Positions 1 through 5,120 of a stretch of DNA of 7,079 nt are shown here, in pieces. The translations under genes and the position numbers were made by a program. Numbering within the stretch: position 1 is the stretch's first letter; the number at the start of each line of letters is the position of its first letter. This DNA comes from RPQJ01 sp031404015 (GTDB taxonomy: Bacteria > Pseudomonadota > Gammaproteobacteria > Steroidobacterales > Steroidobacteraceae): NCBI GenBank assembly GCA_031404015.1, contig JANNGT010000297.1, positions 1 to 7,079 on the forward strand. The letters run 5' to 3'. Below the pieces are notes generated by a model. That model was given only the letters and a program-made list of their open reading frames with translations. It did not search any database and had not been told where the DNA came from.

Positions 1-325
1 CTTCCTCGTATATCTCGCGCGGCATCGGCAGGACGACACTCAGCGGCATGCCGAGCTTGACGGCCTCTTCTGCGACGAGCCGATCGGCACCGTCCGCCAA
101 CGACGACATCACGACAATGATGCGGCTGGGATATTCGTAACGAAGGCTGAACAGGCAGTCGCGCACGCGCGACCGCAGGATGGGCAATTCGTCAGGCACG
201 AGGTCGCGGTGGCCGGTGACCGCGACGATGAAAGGCACAGCGTAGCTACGCGTGCCCGACCGCCGGTCGGGACCGGCGGTGAATGGAGCTTCGAGCGGCG
301 GTTGGTACTCGGGAACAGTCGCCAT
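1..325 (-). CDS. SLOG-like Rossmann-fold protein, N-terminal part (partial, runs off window)
   Basis: The reading frame is open from ATG at 323-325 to the left edge, giving about 108 residues with no stop. After about 30 polar residues comes a hydrophobic strand leading into TGHRDL (residues 37-42). A second hydrophobic strand (about 69-74) is followed by LADGADRLVAE (about 76-86), and then by a strand ending in VVLPMP (about 97-102). This order of strand, glycine-rich turn and GADRL helix is the pattern of SLOG/TRPM-SLOG-like Rossmann domains, which are known or predicted to bind nucleotide-derived ligands. They are often the sensor part of larger proteins, some linked to bacterial conflict systems. 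The effector part, if any, lies outside the window. No good Shine-Dalgarno sequence precedes the ATG. The gene is divergent from the gene at 682. The domain call is fairly safe; any defence role is inference. Confidence 0.72.
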   Translation of the reverse strand, partial: MATVPEYQPPLEAPFTAGPDRRSGTRSYAVPFIVAVTGHRDLVPDELPILRSRVRDCLFSLRYEYPSRIIVVMSSLADGADRLVAEEAVKLGMPLSVVLPMPREIYEE

Positions 326-681
326 GCGAGACGATGATACTGGTCTGGAATACACGATGTTCCCGTGTCCATGAGCGGATCCGGACACACAGCTCTCAGG
401 ACACGTTAGCTCCCTGTACCTGCCGGCGCCGACTTCGAACGCCGCTTCGCCGCGGGAGTAGGTAAAAACTTCAGTACCTTATTAATACTACCCTTCAACC
501 AATTGATATTTAAGAATTTAAAGGCGCTTTTTCTGGTAACAATAGTCCATGGACAGCTTCTCAAAACGTCGCGACAGGTATGCGAGACCAGTCACAAATT
601 ACGCAGCTTGCGACCTGCCGATCTTCGCCCCCACGCACGTCCGTTCTAAGCTCGCGCTATGGAACGGGGGGTAGCAGCACG
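326..681. other. Divergent intergenic region with AT-rich core
   Basis: No convincing gene lies in this 356-base stretch. Its two flanks are as GC-rich as the rest of the window. The core at about 461-545 is mostly A/T, with runs such as TTATTAATA and ATATTTAAGAATTTAAA. It separates the leftward SLOG-like gene from the rightward unknown gene, so it should hold the promoters of both. Short frames crossing it have no family resemblance and unlikely composition. Confidence 0.6.
515..542 (-). promoter_or_regulatory. Possible sigma70-type promoter for the SLOG-like gene
   Basis: On the minus strand a TTGTTA hexamer (537-542) lies 16 bases from a TAAATT hexamer (515-520), inside the AT-rich core. 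This would give a leader of roughly 180 bases before the ATG at 325. In such AT-rich sequence, chance matches of this quality are common, so the assignment is weak. A plus-strand candidate (TTCAAC at 494-499, TTTAAA at 517-522) is weaker still. Confidence 0.22.
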
Positions 682-1449
682 ATGTCGGCAACGGAAAATC
701 GCGTGGAGGCATTGCTCGAACGCTGGTTGGCCAGCGTCGACCGCCATGCGCTTTACCTGCAACTCGACGACGCCGCGTACGCACGCGCCGAGGCCTGGCC
801 AAAGCACCAGCGACCCAATGCGCTGGTCGTCAACCTGGCCCGAGCCCGGTTGCTCGAGCTGAAATCCCACCTAATCGAGCGCCGCGACGCTGGCGACACC
901 CGGTTCGTGGAATCGCTCGAACTGATGTCATTCCTGACCAGTCTGCTCGGCTCCGAACACATCGAACGCTTCATTCCGCTCGCGACCGGCAAGCCCGTCG
1001 ATACCGGCATTTCGGCGACCGTCGAGCAGCCACGCATCAAGCCTGTTGCCAGGATCGACGTCCCTGCAAAGCCAGCCAGCGGAACGCACCGCCGCCCGGC
1101 TCGCACTGCTTCGCGCTCGACCTCGCCCTCCTCCGCTTCGCCCAATGCTCGCTCACCCGCCCCAGCGACCTCCGCAACACCAAAGCCCGCCGCTACCAAA
1201 GCTCGTCCGGCGAGCGCATCTGTCGCACGGGATGCGGTCCCCCCACCTTCGTTACCAGCCGTAGGCGACTCGATGATTCAGCAGGTGCTGGCGGATGCCG
1301 CACGCATGCTGCAGTGGGGCCGCGAATGGCCTGCGATCGCCGGGTTGATCGCGCGCATGGCCGATCGACCATCGGAAGCCGACGTCTGGAAGATCCTGCG
1401 TGCGCACCGCAGCCAACTGCTTGGCAACGGTCGCCGCACCACGGGCTGA
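682..1449 (+). CDS. Hypothetical protein with two helical domains and a Pro/Ala/Ser-rich linker
   Basis: I do not recognise the family of this 255-residue protein. Residues 1-105 are amphipathic and look helical; they include ALLERWLASVD and a conserved-looking NALVVNLARARLLEL segment. Residues about 118-193 form a low-complexity linker of Pro, Ala, Ser, Thr, Arg and Lys, likely disordered. Residues about 194-249 form a second compact helical domain with several Trp residues (W212, W216, W236) and the segment SEADVWKILRAHR, which could be a small helix-turn-helix or protein-binding fold. There is no signal peptide and no membrane segment, so it is probably cytoplasmic. The frame is open upstream to an ATG at 580. 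I chose 682 because a purine-rich GGGGGGTAG tract precedes it and the upstream residues look non-coding. It is divergent from the SLOG-like gene; whether they cooperate is unknown. Confidence 0.7.
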   Translation: MSATENRVEALLERWLASVDRHALYLQLDDAAYARAEAWPKHQRPNALVVNLARARLLELKSHLIERRDAGDTRFVESLELMSFLTSLLGSEHIERFIPLATGKPVDTGISATVEQPRIKPVARIDVPAKPASGTHRRPARTASRSTSPSSASPNARSPAPATSATPKPAATKARPASASVARDAVPPPSLPAVGDSMIQQVLADAARMLQWGREWPAIAGLIARMADRPSEADVWKILRAHRSQLLGNGRRTTG

Positions 1450-1535
1450 GCGGTTCGTTGACGTGTGGTGACACCGTCACGCCGGCTACGGTACCTTGGC
1501 GGCTCATACACCCGAATCGCAGGAGAGCCTCGCCA

Positions 1536-2003
1536 ATGAAGTCGTTTCGTCCATTTACGGTCGCCGTCGTCGTCGCCAGTTTCGCACTGGTCGGCGCCGC
1601 CCACGCGCAGGGCGCTCCTTCCAAAGCCGAGCAGACCCTGAAGTACCGCAAGTCGCTGTACCAGGTGCTTGCGTTCAATTTCGGACCCATGGGTGCAATG
1701 GCGCAGGGCAAAGTGCCTTACGACGCCGCGGAATTCACCAAGCGTGCGGAACGCGTGGCGATGATCGCCCCGCTGCTGTCAGAGTCGTACAGCGCCGACA
1801 CCAAGGGCCTGCCCAACTCTGATCTGAAGGCGGAAATGTGGGCCAATCGCGCGGACTTCGACGCCAAACTCAAGGACATGGTCGATCGCAGCGCGGCACT
1901 GGCCACGGTGTCGAAGGCAGGCGATTTTGCCAAGAGCAAGGCCGCGTTCTTTGACACGGCCAACACGTGCAAGGCGTGTCACGACAAGTACAAGACAGAC
2001 TGA
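1536..2003 (+). CDS. Cytochrome c' (class II c-type cytochrome), periplasmic
   Basis: This 155-residue protein begins with a clear Sec signal peptide: MKSFR, a hydrophobic core, and cleavage after AHA at about residue 24. The mature part is a predicted four-helix bundle. It ends with the single heme motif CKACH (C145 to H149) six residues from the C terminus, which is the hallmark of cytochrome c' and the related c-556 group. Length and layout fit the family. Cytochromes c' carry electrons or bind NO and CO in the periplasm; the exact role cannot be read here, and the choice between five-coordinate c' and six-coordinate c-556 needs alignment of the first helix. The ATG at 1536 is supported by AGGAG at 1521-1525; an in-frame extension back to 1314 overlaps the previous gene. 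It faces a cytochrome b561 tail to tail, a likely redox partner. Confidence 0.92.
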   Translation: MKSFRPFTVAVVVASFALVGAAHAQGAPSKAEQTLKYRKSLYQVLAFNFGPMGAMAQGKVPYDAAEFTKRAERVAMIAPLLSESYSADTKGLPNSDLKAEMWANRADFDAKLKDMVDRSAALATVSKAGDFAKSKAAFFDTANTCKACHDKYKTD

Positions 2004-2016
2004 ACCGCGGTCCTCG

Positions 2017-2709
2017 TTAGAAAAAACTGACTGTCGCCTCTGGCGCAGCGCGTATCGCGAGCGCCAGGGCGGCGCTCAATGCCAGCACGAGGCACAGCGC
2101 GAGCAATCCGCGCGACGATGCTATTCCCTCGGCTCCCGGCTTGCGACCCGTCCACAGTGCGCGCACCAGCCCGCGGCGGCGCTTCAGGTCGTACCACGCC
2201 ACCGCCAACAGGTGCAGGGCGACCAGCGCGAGCAGCACGTTCGAATTGAGTTCATGCAGGGACGTCAGGCGATTGCTCGTCTCCTGCGAAACCCAGCCGT
2301 AGAACGGTCCAGCATTTGCAATCTCGTCATTGGCGTAGAGGCCGGTTACCGCCTGCAGCGCAAGCGCCGCCAACAAAACGACGACGCTCAGGCCGCCGAC
2401 GGGGTTGTGCCCGGCCGCCGGGTACGGCGCACGCCCCCGCAGGTAATCGAGCACCGCACGCGGTCCGCGCAGGAACGACGCAAAACGCGCATGGCGTGTG
2501 CCCACGAACCCCCATGCCAGCCGAAAGGCGACCAGCACGAGCGTGACGTAGCCCGCGCGCCGGTGCCAGTCGAACCACTCGATGCCGAGGTAATGCGTCG
2601 CGAACGACACGCTGAGCGCGACGACGAGCAACCAGTGGAATGCGCGCAGCGGCCAATCCCAGACCAAGGCCGAACTTATACTGGCTTGGCCGGGAGGATT
2701 GACGCTCAT
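2017..2709 (-). CDS. Cytochrome b561 family membrane protein
   Basis: This 230-residue integral membrane protein belongs to the bacterial cytochrome b561 / Ni,Fe-hydrogenase b-subunit family. Visible family marks are RAFHW (H25) in the first helix, WHRRAGY (H49) at the second, the periplasmic GHNPVGG motif (100-106), and a last core helix bearing H152 and H166. These His residues are the expected ligands of two b-type hemes. A fifth hydrophobic segment ends the protein near residue 220. The family passes electrons between quinol and periplasmic or membrane partners. The gene faces the cytochrome c' gene with only 13 bases between stop codons; in many proteobacteria the two kinds of gene are neighbours, so the c' protein is a reasonable partner. 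The start is supported by AAGAAGG a few bases upstream of the ATG at 2709. Confidence 0.92.
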   Translation of the reverse strand: MSVNPPGQASISSALVWDWPLRAFHWLLVVALSVSFATHYLGIEWFDWHRRAGYVTLVLVAFRLAWGFVGTRHARFASFLRGPRAVLDYLRGRAPYPAAGHNPVGGLSVVVLLAALALQAVTGLYANDEIANAGPFYGWVSQETSNRLTSLHELNSNVLLALVALHLLAVAWYDLKRRRGLVRALWTGRKPGAEGIASSRGLLALCLVLALSAALALAIRAAPEATVSFF

Positions 2710-2832
2710 CGGGCCTTCTTTCGCGCAGGTTGATCGCGCGGTTTCGATGCACGACCGTCGTGACTACGGCGTCGATTTCCCCTACCTTTGCGGCCGACGC
2801 TTGCCACTCGCTCAAAACGTGTGCTGGGGAAC

Positions 2833-3777
2833 ATGCTCAATCTCGATCCCGTCATCCTGTTCTTCCTGCTGGGCGCATTCGCCGGTCTCGCGAAGGCGGA
2901 GCTGCGGCTGCCCGCGGCCATCTACGATTTTGTCAGCACACTGCTTTTGCTGGCCATTGGTCTCAAAGGCGGCGTGGAATTGGCTCGAGCCGAAGCAGGC
3001 CTGCCGGCCATCGAACTCCTGGCCCTGCTCGCACTGGGCTTTGGCTTGCCGATCCCGGTGTTCCTCGTTGCGAAATTCCTCGGCCGATTACCGCGCGCAG
3101 ATGCCGCATCGCTTGCTGCACATTATGGCTCGGTCAGCGTCGGCACGTTTGCCGTGTTGATCGGTCACCTCGCCACGCAGGGCATCGCCTACGAAGTCCG
3201 CGCCCCAGTGTGGGTCGTCGTGCTCGAGGTGCCGGCGATCCTCGCGGGCGTGCTCCTGGCACGAGGCATTTCGAGCGGCAGCGTCGAATGGAAGTCGTTG
3301 CTGCGCGAACTGCTGCTGGGCCGCAGCATCGTGCTGATGCTGGGCGGCCTTGCCATTGGCTGGATCAGCGGACCCGAGGGCACGGCGCCGATCCAGCCCC
3401 TGTTCTTCGGCTTGTTCAAGGGCATCCTCGCGTTGTTCCTGCTGGAAATGGGCTTGATCGCCGCGACGCAGCTGGGGTCGCTGAAGCGCAACGCCGTCTT
3501 CCTGGTGGCGTTCGGCGTGCTGATGCCGCTGTTCGGCGCGCTGGTCGGCGCAGTGCTGGGCCGCGCGATCGATTTGTCCGTCGGGGGCATCACCGTGCTG
3601 GCGACGCTCGCCGCAAGCGCGTCATACATCGCGGCGCCCACGGCGATGCGAACGGCTGTCCCCGAGGCGAATCCGGCGTTGTCGCTCACGGCCTCGCTCG
3701 CAATCACGTTTCCATTCAACATCATCATCGGCATACCGTTGTACCAGCGCCTCGCGACGCTGGTAGCCGGCTTCTGA
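2833..3777 (+). CDS. sbtA: SbtA-family sodium-dependent bicarbonate transporter
   Basis: This 314-residue, largely hydrophobic protein has about ten membrane segments arranged as two repeats. It matches the SbtA family, which in cyanobacteria is the sodium/bicarbonate symporter of the inner membrane. Recognisable motifs are AIGLKGG (41-47) in the first repeat, HYGSVSVGTF (98-107), and the near-invariant C-terminal region ASASYIAAPTAMR (261-273), VPEANP (276-281) and TFPFNIIIGIPLY (292-304). The protein is shorter than the roughly 370-residue cyanobacterial SbtA, mainly because the cytoplasmic loop between the repeats (about 145-160) is brief. The ATG at 2833 matches the family N terminus (MLNLDPVILFF) and has GGGGA just upstream; earlier in-frame starts at 2788 (ATG) and 2821 (GTG) are possible but add residues unlike the family. 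The next gene encodes its PII-type regulator. The family call is strong; substrate is by homology. Confidence 0.9.
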   Translation: MLNLDPVILFFLLGAFAGLAKAELRLPAAIYDFVSTLLLLAIGLKGGVELARAEAGLPAIELLALLALGFGLPIPVFLVAKFLGRLPRADAASLAAHYGSVSVGTFAVLIGHLATQGIAYEVRAPVWVVVLEVPAILAGVLLARGISSGSVEWKSLLRELLLGRSIVLMLGGLAIGWISGPEGTAPIQPLFFGLFKGILALFLLEMGLIAATQLGSLKRNAVFLVAFGVLMPLFGALVGAVLGRAIDLSVGGITVLATLAASASYIAAPTAMRTAVPEANPALSLTASLAITFPFNIIIGIPLYQRLATLVAGF

Positions 3778-3798
3778 TCACACCCCGCGGGATCGCAC

Positions 3799-4101
3799 AT
3801 GCAGCACTACACCCGACGCATGGTAACCATCGTCACCGAAGCCGCGCTCGAACGCGCGTTGATCCTCGAACTGGAGGCGATCGGCGCCCGCGGTTTCACG
3901 ATCACGGATGCGCGCGGCAAGGGCAGTCGCGGCACGCGCCAGTCCGACTGGGCGCAGGAAGGCAACATCCGCGTTGAGGTGATCTGCGATCCGGCGCTCG
4001 CCGAAAGCATCGCTGAACGGGTGCGGGCCAAGTTCTACGATCACTACGCGATGATCCTGTTCCTGCAGGACGTCAGCGTGTTGCGGTCCGACAAGTTCTG
4101 A
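3799..4101 (+). CDS. sbtB: SbtB-like PII family signalling protein
   Basis: This 100-residue protein has the PII fold order: strand VTIVTEAALERAL, helix, GARGFTITDARGKGSRGTR (29-47) leading into the T-loop, strand NIRVEVIC (56-63), helix ALAESIAERVRAKFYDHYA, and a final strand. The GKGSR..R segment and the NI(R/K)...I..RV..K(F/Y)..(D/H)YA spacing match cyanobacterial SbtB rather than GlnB/GlnK. SbtB senses adenine nucleotides, including cAMP, and controls SbtA. Here the C terminus stops at VLRSDKF, without the CGPEGC redox loop that ends some cyanobacterial SbtBs. It starts 21 bases after the sbtA stop, so the two are surely co-transcribed. A second in-frame ATG at 3820 (M8) is possible and would fit the family N terminus equally well; neither start has a strong ribosome-binding site. 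Confidence 0.9.
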   Translation: MQHYTRRMVTIVTEAALERALILELEAIGARGFTITDARGKGSRGTRQSDWAQEGNIRVEVICDPALAESIAERVRAKFYDHYAMILFLQDVSVLRSDKF

Positions 4102-4129
4102 GCCCGTTTTTCTATCGTTGACCCCAGCG

Positions 4130-4624
4130 ATGAAGACTCCCGCTACCGAGTCATTCGCAAGCGCTGCGACCGCGTTGCCGCCCGCCACATTGTTGCGCCG
4201 CCTCGCCGCGATGGTCTACGACGGACTGCTGCTGCTGGCGCTGCTGATGATCGTCACCGCCTGTTTCCTGCCGTTTACGGATGGAGAGGCCGTGACATGG
4301 CGAGCCTTCCCCCTGCTCACGCTGCTGTACTGGCCGGTGCTGGCTGGCGCGACAGTCGGCTATTTCGGCTTGCCGTGGACCGAACGCGGCCAGACGCTCG
4401 GCATGACGTCGTGGCGCATCCGCGTGCAGCGCAACGACGGCTACCTGCTGACGTGGCGCGACGTGGTCAAACGGCTGGCCACGAGCGTCTTGTCGTGGCT
4501 GCCGGCGGGGGTCGGCTGGTTATGGGCGTTGTTCGACCCGGAGCGGCGAACGTGGCATGACCGTTTGTCGTCCACGCGAGTCGTGCTGCTGCCGAAGGCG
4601 GGCAGGGTCGCCGCTAAGAGGTGA
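4130..4624 (+). CDS. RDD family membrane protein
   Basis: This 164-residue inner-membrane protein carries the features that name the RDD family: Arg and Asp in the first segment (LLRRLAAMVYDGLLLLAL, R24 and D31), a GQTLGMTSWRIRV turn (87-99), and the C-terminal FDPERRTWHDRLSSTRVV stretch (135-152) with D136 and D144. About three membrane helices are visible (29-47, 62-80, 118-135). The molecular function of most RDD proteins is unknown; some have been linked to ion or sodium/proton exchange. It begins 28 bases after sbtB on the same strand, so it is probably the third gene of that operon. It lies convergent to lptG across the repeat-rich interval. ATG at 4130 was chosen; an in-frame TTG at 4118 is an alternative, and neither has a clear ribosome-binding site. 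Confidence 0.9.
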   Translation: MKTPATESFASAATALPPATLLRRLAAMVYDGLLLLALLMIVTACFLPFTDGEAVTWRAFPLLTLLYWPVLAGATVGYFGLPWTERGQTLGMTSWRIRVQRNDGYLLTWRDVVKRLATSVLSWLPAGVGWLWALFDPERRTWHDRLSSTRVVLLPKAGRVAAKR

Positions 4625-4627
4625 CAG

Positions 4628-4701
4628 GCTGGGGATTCGGGTCTTGTTCCGAATCGCGGAAAGGCAGACACGCGATTCGGAAGAAGACCCGAATCCCCAG
4701 C
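4628..4701. repeat. Long near-perfect inverted repeat (31-base arms)
   Basis: The left arm at 4628-4658 begins GCTGGGGATTCGGGTCTT. The right arm at 4671-4701 is its reverse complement with one mismatch, at position 18 of the arm. The loop is the 12 bases GAAAGGCAGACA. It begins 4 bases after the RDD stop codon, so as RNA it would form a very stable hairpin at the 3' end of the sbtA-sbtB-RDD transcript, and an equal one in antisense. There is no T-run, so it may act as a Rho-dependent or 3'-end-protecting structure, or be a dispersed palindromic element. Confidence 0.9.
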
Positions 4702-4711
4702 TGCACACGCG

Positions 4712-4754
4712 GCGCCTGAGCTCGCCGTTCGCAAGCGAACGCCTCGCACGGCGC
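4712..4754. repeat. Hairpin with CAAG tetraloop
   Basis: The inner stem CGTTCG (4726-4731) and CGAACG (4736-4741) closes a CAAG loop. An outer stem GCGCC (4712-4716) pairs with GGCGC (4750-4754), and GAG (4718-4720) can pair with CTC (4743-4745), leaving internal bulges. It lies 10 bases past the 31-base inverted repeat. Confidence 0.6.
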
Positions 4755-4927
4755 AAGTAGCGTCAGCCAGAAGACGGCCGCAGGTGCTACGGGAACTGCA
4801 TAGTTTGGACGACGGTCGATTCAAGCGTTTTGCCGCAGCGATGCTTGGTGCGTCTGACTGCGCGTGGCTCTGGCGAATCGGATCGCAATGGACTACCGCG
4901 CCGGTTCGAATCACGGCAGCTTTACTT

Positions 4928-4967
4928 GCGCCGTGCAAATTTCGTCCTGCGAAATTTGCTCAGGCGC
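4928..4967. repeat. Inverted repeat with 10-base perfect inner arms
   Basis: GCAAATTTCG (4935-4944) and CGAAATTTGC (4950-4959) are exact reverse complements around the loop TCCTG. The stem is extended by GCGCC (4928-4932) and GGCGC (4963-4967) across a short internal loop. The AT-rich inner arms differ from their GC-rich surroundings. Confidence 0.8.
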
Positions 4968-4982
4968 GGCGTGTCAGGCGTT

Positions 4983-5046
4983 CGATCCGGCATGTCCTGG
5001 CGCGCGCGTTTCTGCCTTTCCAAGCGCGACAGGACATACCGGATCG
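4983..5046. repeat. Inverted repeat with 23-base arms
   Basis: The left arm 4983-5005 (CGATCCGGCATGTCCTGG then CGCGC) and the right arm 5024-5046 are reverse complements with two mismatches, around an 18-base loop at 5006-5023. It follows the preceding hairpin by 15 bases. Confidence 0.85.
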
Positions 5047-5083
5047 GACGTCGGAGCCCGAGCCCTCACCCGTGCTGCGCGCG

Positions 5084-5109
5084 ACCTCTCCCAGCAAGCT
5101 GGAAGAGGT
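5084..5109. repeat. REP-like hairpin beside the lptG stop
   Basis: ACCTCTCCCAGC (5084-5095) and GCTGGAAGAGGT (5098-5109) are reverse complements with one mismatch; the realistic loop is CAAG. With the preceding CCCTCACCC (5064-5072) this resembles the CCCTCACCC...CTCTCCC-CAAG-GGGAGAG type of dispersed palindrome common in GC-rich gammaproteobacteria. It lies 11 bases past the 3' end of lptG and may protect or terminate that transcript. No T-run follows on the minus strand. Confidence 0.65.
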
Positions 5110-5120
5110 GAAGATTGCGA

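Larger units (their letters stand above)
4625..5120. other. Gene-free interval between convergent genes, dense in inverted repeats
   Basis: These 496 bases lie between the stop codons of the RDD gene and lptG. No frame in either strand looks like a protein. The stretch contains at least five separate inverted repeats, listed individually, and ends in a sequence (CCCTCACCCGTG... ACCTCTCCCAGCAAGCTGG) that resembles the dispersed palindromic repeats seen between genes in many GC-rich gammaproteobacteria. None of the hairpins is followed by a convincing T-run. About 4756-4927 shows no structure I can name. Confidence 0.7.

Noticed and set aside
109..390. 93-codon minus-strand frame overlapping the SLOG-like gene.
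   Set aside because: It is a shifted shadow of the SLOG-like frame, rich in Ser, Pro, Cys and Arg, with no domain signature.
580..681. N-terminal extension of the unknown gene to the ATG at 580.
   Set aside because: The added 34 residues are polar, unlike the helical domain that follows, and the ATG at 682 has a G-rich tract upstream.
1458..1492. Possible promoter for cytochrome c' with TTGACG at 1458-1463.
   Set aside because: The nearest -10-like hexamer (TACGGT at 1487-1492) is 23 bases away, too far for a sigma70 promoter. A small GTGAC-ACC-GTCAC palindrome nearby does not match a regulator site I know.
1314..1535. N-terminal extension of the cytochrome c' frame back to 1314.
   Set aside because: It overlaps the previous gene and would bury the signal peptide; the ATG at 1536 has AGGAG and starts a clean Sec signal.
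4873..4925. tRNA-like stretch containing GGTTCGAATC, resembling a T-arm.
   Set aside because: The bases flanking TTCGAAT do not pair into a five-base stem, and no acceptor or anticodon arm can be drawn.
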